A stretch of DNA of 7,399 nt, taken from the NCBI GenBank assembly GCA_017621015.1, contig JAGAUC010000241.1:1-7399 (forward strand). Direction: 5' to 3'. The notes under the pieces are model-generated. The model was not told where the DNA came from. It saw nothing but the letters and a program-made list of their open reading frames with translations, and made no database searches. Positions within the stretch are counted from its first letter, which is position 1; every line of letters begins with the position of its first letter. This DNA is from Clostridia bacterium. GTDB lineage: Bacteria; Bacillota; Clostridia; Oscillospirales; CAG-272. A program made the translations under genes and the position numbers. Below are positions 5,898 through 7,399 of the stretch, in pieces.

Positions 5898-6863
5898 TTA
5901 AGAGAGCTGAGTGATCACAAGGTGTGCGGACACGGGGCGCGTGCCGCCGGCAAGCGGCGTTACCGTAAGCGCTGCGGCGTTGCCCGCGGGATTACGAACC
6001 GTGAGGATGGAATTGGCCACCTCGGTGTTTACCAACGCCATTCCCACGATCTGCGAGGTGCCCGTGGCACGACCGACAACGGTATACGCCAGATCCTGGC
6101 CGTTCAGCGTCAAAAGGAGCTGTCCGGCCTCGGTCACGCTGACCTGAAACAGGATCTGATACGTTCCGACAGCCGAAAGAAGGAAGGACGATTCGCTCAG
6201 CCGTCCAATGTTGGTGTTAGCGATCGGGCCGTTTTCCGGAAAGCTGACGTCGGCACCGGGTGCCACCGTTTCCGCATTGTCATCGGGCATCAGCGCATAG
6301 AAGTCGGCATAGCTCAGAACGCCGCCGGGAATGCCCTGGATTCCCTGAGGTCCAGGGATGCCTTGCGGCCCCTGCTCTCCCGTTTCTCCCTGAGGTCCTG
6401 CGGGACCCTGGGGCCCCTGCGGGCCTACGTCTCCTTGCGGACCTTGCGGACCCGTGGGGCCTTGCGGTCCGATCGGCCCGGGCACACCCTGCAGTCCCTG
6501 AGGACCTTCGGGACCGATCTCGCCCTGAGGGCCTTGCGCTCCCATAGGCCCTTGCTGACCGGCAGGTCCGGTCGCACCCTGAGGTCCCTCGGGGCCCTGC
6601 GGGCCGATCTCGCCCTGTGCGCCCTGGGGTCCCATCGGACCCGTGACCCCCTGCGGACCTTGCGGCCCCTGAGGACCGACCGCGCCGCGCGGTCCCTGAG
6701 GACCGATCGGCCCCTGAATTCCCTGCGGTCCTTCGGGGCCTTGGGGACCCGGCGGACAAACCACGCAAGGATCGTCGTTTCTGTCATCGTCGCAGCAGCC
6801 GCACCGACCGATGTTGCAACCGCAGCGACCCGTGTTTCTTGCAAACGGATTTTGCTTGTTCAT
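5898..6863 (-). CDS. Collagen-like surface/spore protein with BclA/BclB-like C-terminal domain
   Basis: The 321-residue product has three parts. Residues 1-38 form a polar head with seven Cys, including GRCGC twice (12-16, 19-23), a DDDRNDD patch and CVVC (33-36). Residues 39-180 are 47 unbroken Gly-X-Y triplets, mostly Gly-Pro-Gln, which should form a collagen triple helix. Residues 181-321 form a beta-rich domain with LTLNGQDLAYTVVGRATGTS (251-270) and PLAGGTRPVSAHLVI (303-317), like the trimerising C-terminal domains of BclA/BclB exosporium proteins. No signal peptide is seen, as in spore-coat collagens that assemble from inside the mother cell. ATG 6863 was chosen because AGGAGG (6876-6871) lies 7 bases before it; an upstream in-frame ATG at 6932 would add 23 residues of unlike character and lacks such a site. 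A likely role is filaments on the spore surface, cross-linked or anchored through the Cys-rich head (inference). Confidence 0.9.
   Translation of the reverse strand: MNKQNPFARNTGRCGCNIGRCGCCDDDRNDDPCVVCPPGPQGPEGPQGIQGPIGPQGPRGAVGPQGPQGPQGVTGPMGPQGAQGEIGPQGPEGPQGATGPAGQQGPMGAQGPQGEIGPEGPQGLQGVPGPIGPQGPTGPQGPQGDVGPQGPQGPAGPQGETGEQGPQGIPGPQGIQGIPGGVLSYADFYALMPDDNAETVAPGADVSFPENGPIANTNIGRLSESSFLLSAVGTYQILFQVSVTEAGQLLLTLNGQDLAYTVVGRATGTSQIVGMALVNTEVANSILTVRNPAGNAAALTVTPLAGGTRPVSAHLVITQLS
6324..6749 (-). repeat. Gly-X-Y coding repeat tract
   Basis: This stretch encodes the collagen helix as 9-base-multiple DNA repeats; the commonest unit reads GGNCCNCA(A/G) on the coding strand. Longer units recur too, such as GPQGEIGPQGPEGPQG (81-96 region) and GPQGEIGPEGPQG (111-123 region). 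Such tracts tend to vary in triplet number between strains through slipped pairing or recombination. The tract also creates long spurious open frames on both strands, which should not be annotated as genes. Confidence 0.9.
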
Positions 6864-6883
6864 AAAATTTCCTCCTATCAAAT

Positions 6884-6900
6884 TTGGGTGAAGCACCCAA
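6884..6900 (-). promoter_or_regulatory. Small hairpin in the leader of the collagen-like gene
   Basis: TTGGGTG and CACCCAA form a perfect 7-bp stem with a 3-base loop, ending 8 bases before the AGGAGG of the collagen-like gene. It would be in the 5' untranslated RNA and could affect message stability or ribosome access. No riboswitch class is recognised and the function is unproven. Confidence 0.35.
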
Positions 6901-6995
6901 TACAGCATATGTCGAATTTTGACGAAAGACACCTGCGATTCCGACGGGAAGAAAAAAGATAAAGCCCGAATGCCCGAAAAAAATCGAAATACCTA

Positions 6996-7024
6996 TTTAC
7001 AAATGGCGTTTTTTGCTATATAAT
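6996..7024 (+). promoter_or_regulatory. SigA-type promoter of uxuA
   Basis: TTTACA (6996-7001) and TATAAT (7019-7024) are exactly 17 bases apart, close to consensus, 32 bases upstream of the uxuA start codon. A weak inverted repeat TAATA-N4-TATTA (7021-7034) overlaps the expected start point and might be a repressor site, but it is AT-rich and short. The rest of the 6864-7055 divergent gap holds a direct repeat GCCCGAA (6964-6970 and 6972-6978) of unknown meaning. Confidence 0.75.
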
Positions 7025-7055
7025 AATTATATTAACATAAAAGGAGAGGAAGCCA

Positions 7056-7399
7056 ATGCCAATGCAAATGACATTCCGTTGGTACGGCGAAGGTAACGAC
7101 CGTATCAAGCTCTCGGACATTAAGCAGATTCCCGGCGTTGAAGGCATCGTTTGGGCGCTTCACCACAAGATGCCCGGCGAGGTTTGGGAAGAAAGCGAAA
7201 TTGCCGAGGTCAAGCGTCAGCTCGACGAGTACGGCTTCAATATGGATGTTGTTGAGTCGGTCAACGTACACGACGACATCAAGATCGGTCTGCCCTCCCG
7301 CGACGCTTACATCGAAAATTACAAGACCACCATCCGCAACCTCTCGAAGTTCGGCGTAAAGGTTATCTGTTATAACTTTATGCCCATCTTTGACTGGAC
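7056..7399 (+). CDS. uxuA: Mannonate dehydratase, N-terminal part (3' end outside window)
   Basis: UxuA (EC 4.2.1.8) removes water from D-mannonate to give 2-keto-3-deoxygluconate in the cytoplasmic degradation of glucuronate, a metal-dependent reaction. The 114 residues visible cover the start of the barrel: MTFRWYG (5-11), IPGVEGIVWALHH (25-37), VVESVNVHDDIKIGLPSRD (65-83), YIENYKTTIRNLSKFGVKVI (85-104) and CYNFMPIFDW (105-114), all highly typical of the family. Full-length enzymes are about 350-390 residues, so some two thirds lie beyond the right edge. Three ATGs occur at 7056, 7062 and 7068. 7056 was chosen because AAGGAG (7041-7046) is 9 bases upstream, but the later ones would give the MxMTFRWYG starts common in homologues. 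Other glucuronate genes probably follow downstream (inference). Confidence 0.95.
   Translation, partial: MPMQMTFRWYGEGNDRIKLSDIKQIPGVEGIVWALHHKMPGEVWEESEIAEVKRQLDEYGFNMDVVESVNVHDDIKIGLPSRDAYIENYKTTIRNLSKFGVKVICYNFMPIFDW

Noticed and set aside
6280..6844. Long Arg-rich open frames on the minus strand in other frames of the collagen tract
   Set aside because: They are frame shadows of the repeat DNA; stop codons are rare there because of the GC-rich repeats.
5922..6962. A 346-codon open frame on the plus strand opposite the collagen-like gene
   Set aside because: It is rich in Arg, Leu and Ser repeats that come from reading the antisense of Gly-X-Y codons, has no ribosome site, and matches no protein type. 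The minus-strand gene has clear domains and an AGGAGG site.

Overview
The window looks like chromosomal DNA from a member of the Bacillota, most likely a Clostridia lineage such as a gut Oscillospirales or Christensenellales relative. The reasons are strong AGGAGG-type ribosome binding sites, tight operons with ATGA overlaps, TTGACA/TATAAT promoters in AT-rich gaps, moderately GC-rich genes, a DUF1538 plus tandem P-II operon, and a spore-coat-style collagen-like protein. The taxonomic placement is inference.

Layout. (1) Bases 1-699 are the C-terminal part of pyruvate kinase, cut by the window edge. (2) Bases 718-3106 form a self-contained operon: a promoter, a 505-residue membrane protein with two DUF1538 repeats, two different small P-II-type proteins (the second overlapping the first by ATGA), and an intrinsic terminator whose stem contains the last stop codon. 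(3) Bases 3117-5241 hold a second operon: a promoter with a candidate operator, a TetR-family repressor, an ABC ATPase and an ABC-2 permease, closed by a long hairpin. (4) Bases 5278-5884 hold an AT-rich orphan gene for a small membrane protein with its own promoter, ending at a perfect 36-base palindrome. (5) On the minus strand, 6863-5898 encodes a collagen-like protein with a cysteine-rich N-terminus, 47 unbroken Gly-X-Y triplets and a BclA/BclB-like C-terminal domain. (6) Divergent from it, a consensus promoter drives the start of mannonate dehydratase (uxuA), cut by the right edge.

How the genes work together. The DUF1538-P-II-P-II operon is the most interesting part. P-II proteins normally gate transporters or enzymes in response to nucleotides and metabolites, so a predicted transporter followed directly by two divergent P-II proteins suggests a transport system under dedicated nucleotide or metabolite control, separate from the classical AmtB-GlnK pair. 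The tetR-ABC operon looks like a drug- or metabolite-responsive exporter under local repression. The collagen-like protein is likely a spore or cell surface filament. Pyruvate kinase and UxuA are ordinary carbon metabolism (glycolysis; glucuronate degradation).

No RNA genes, CRISPR arrays, insertion sequences or phage genes were seen.
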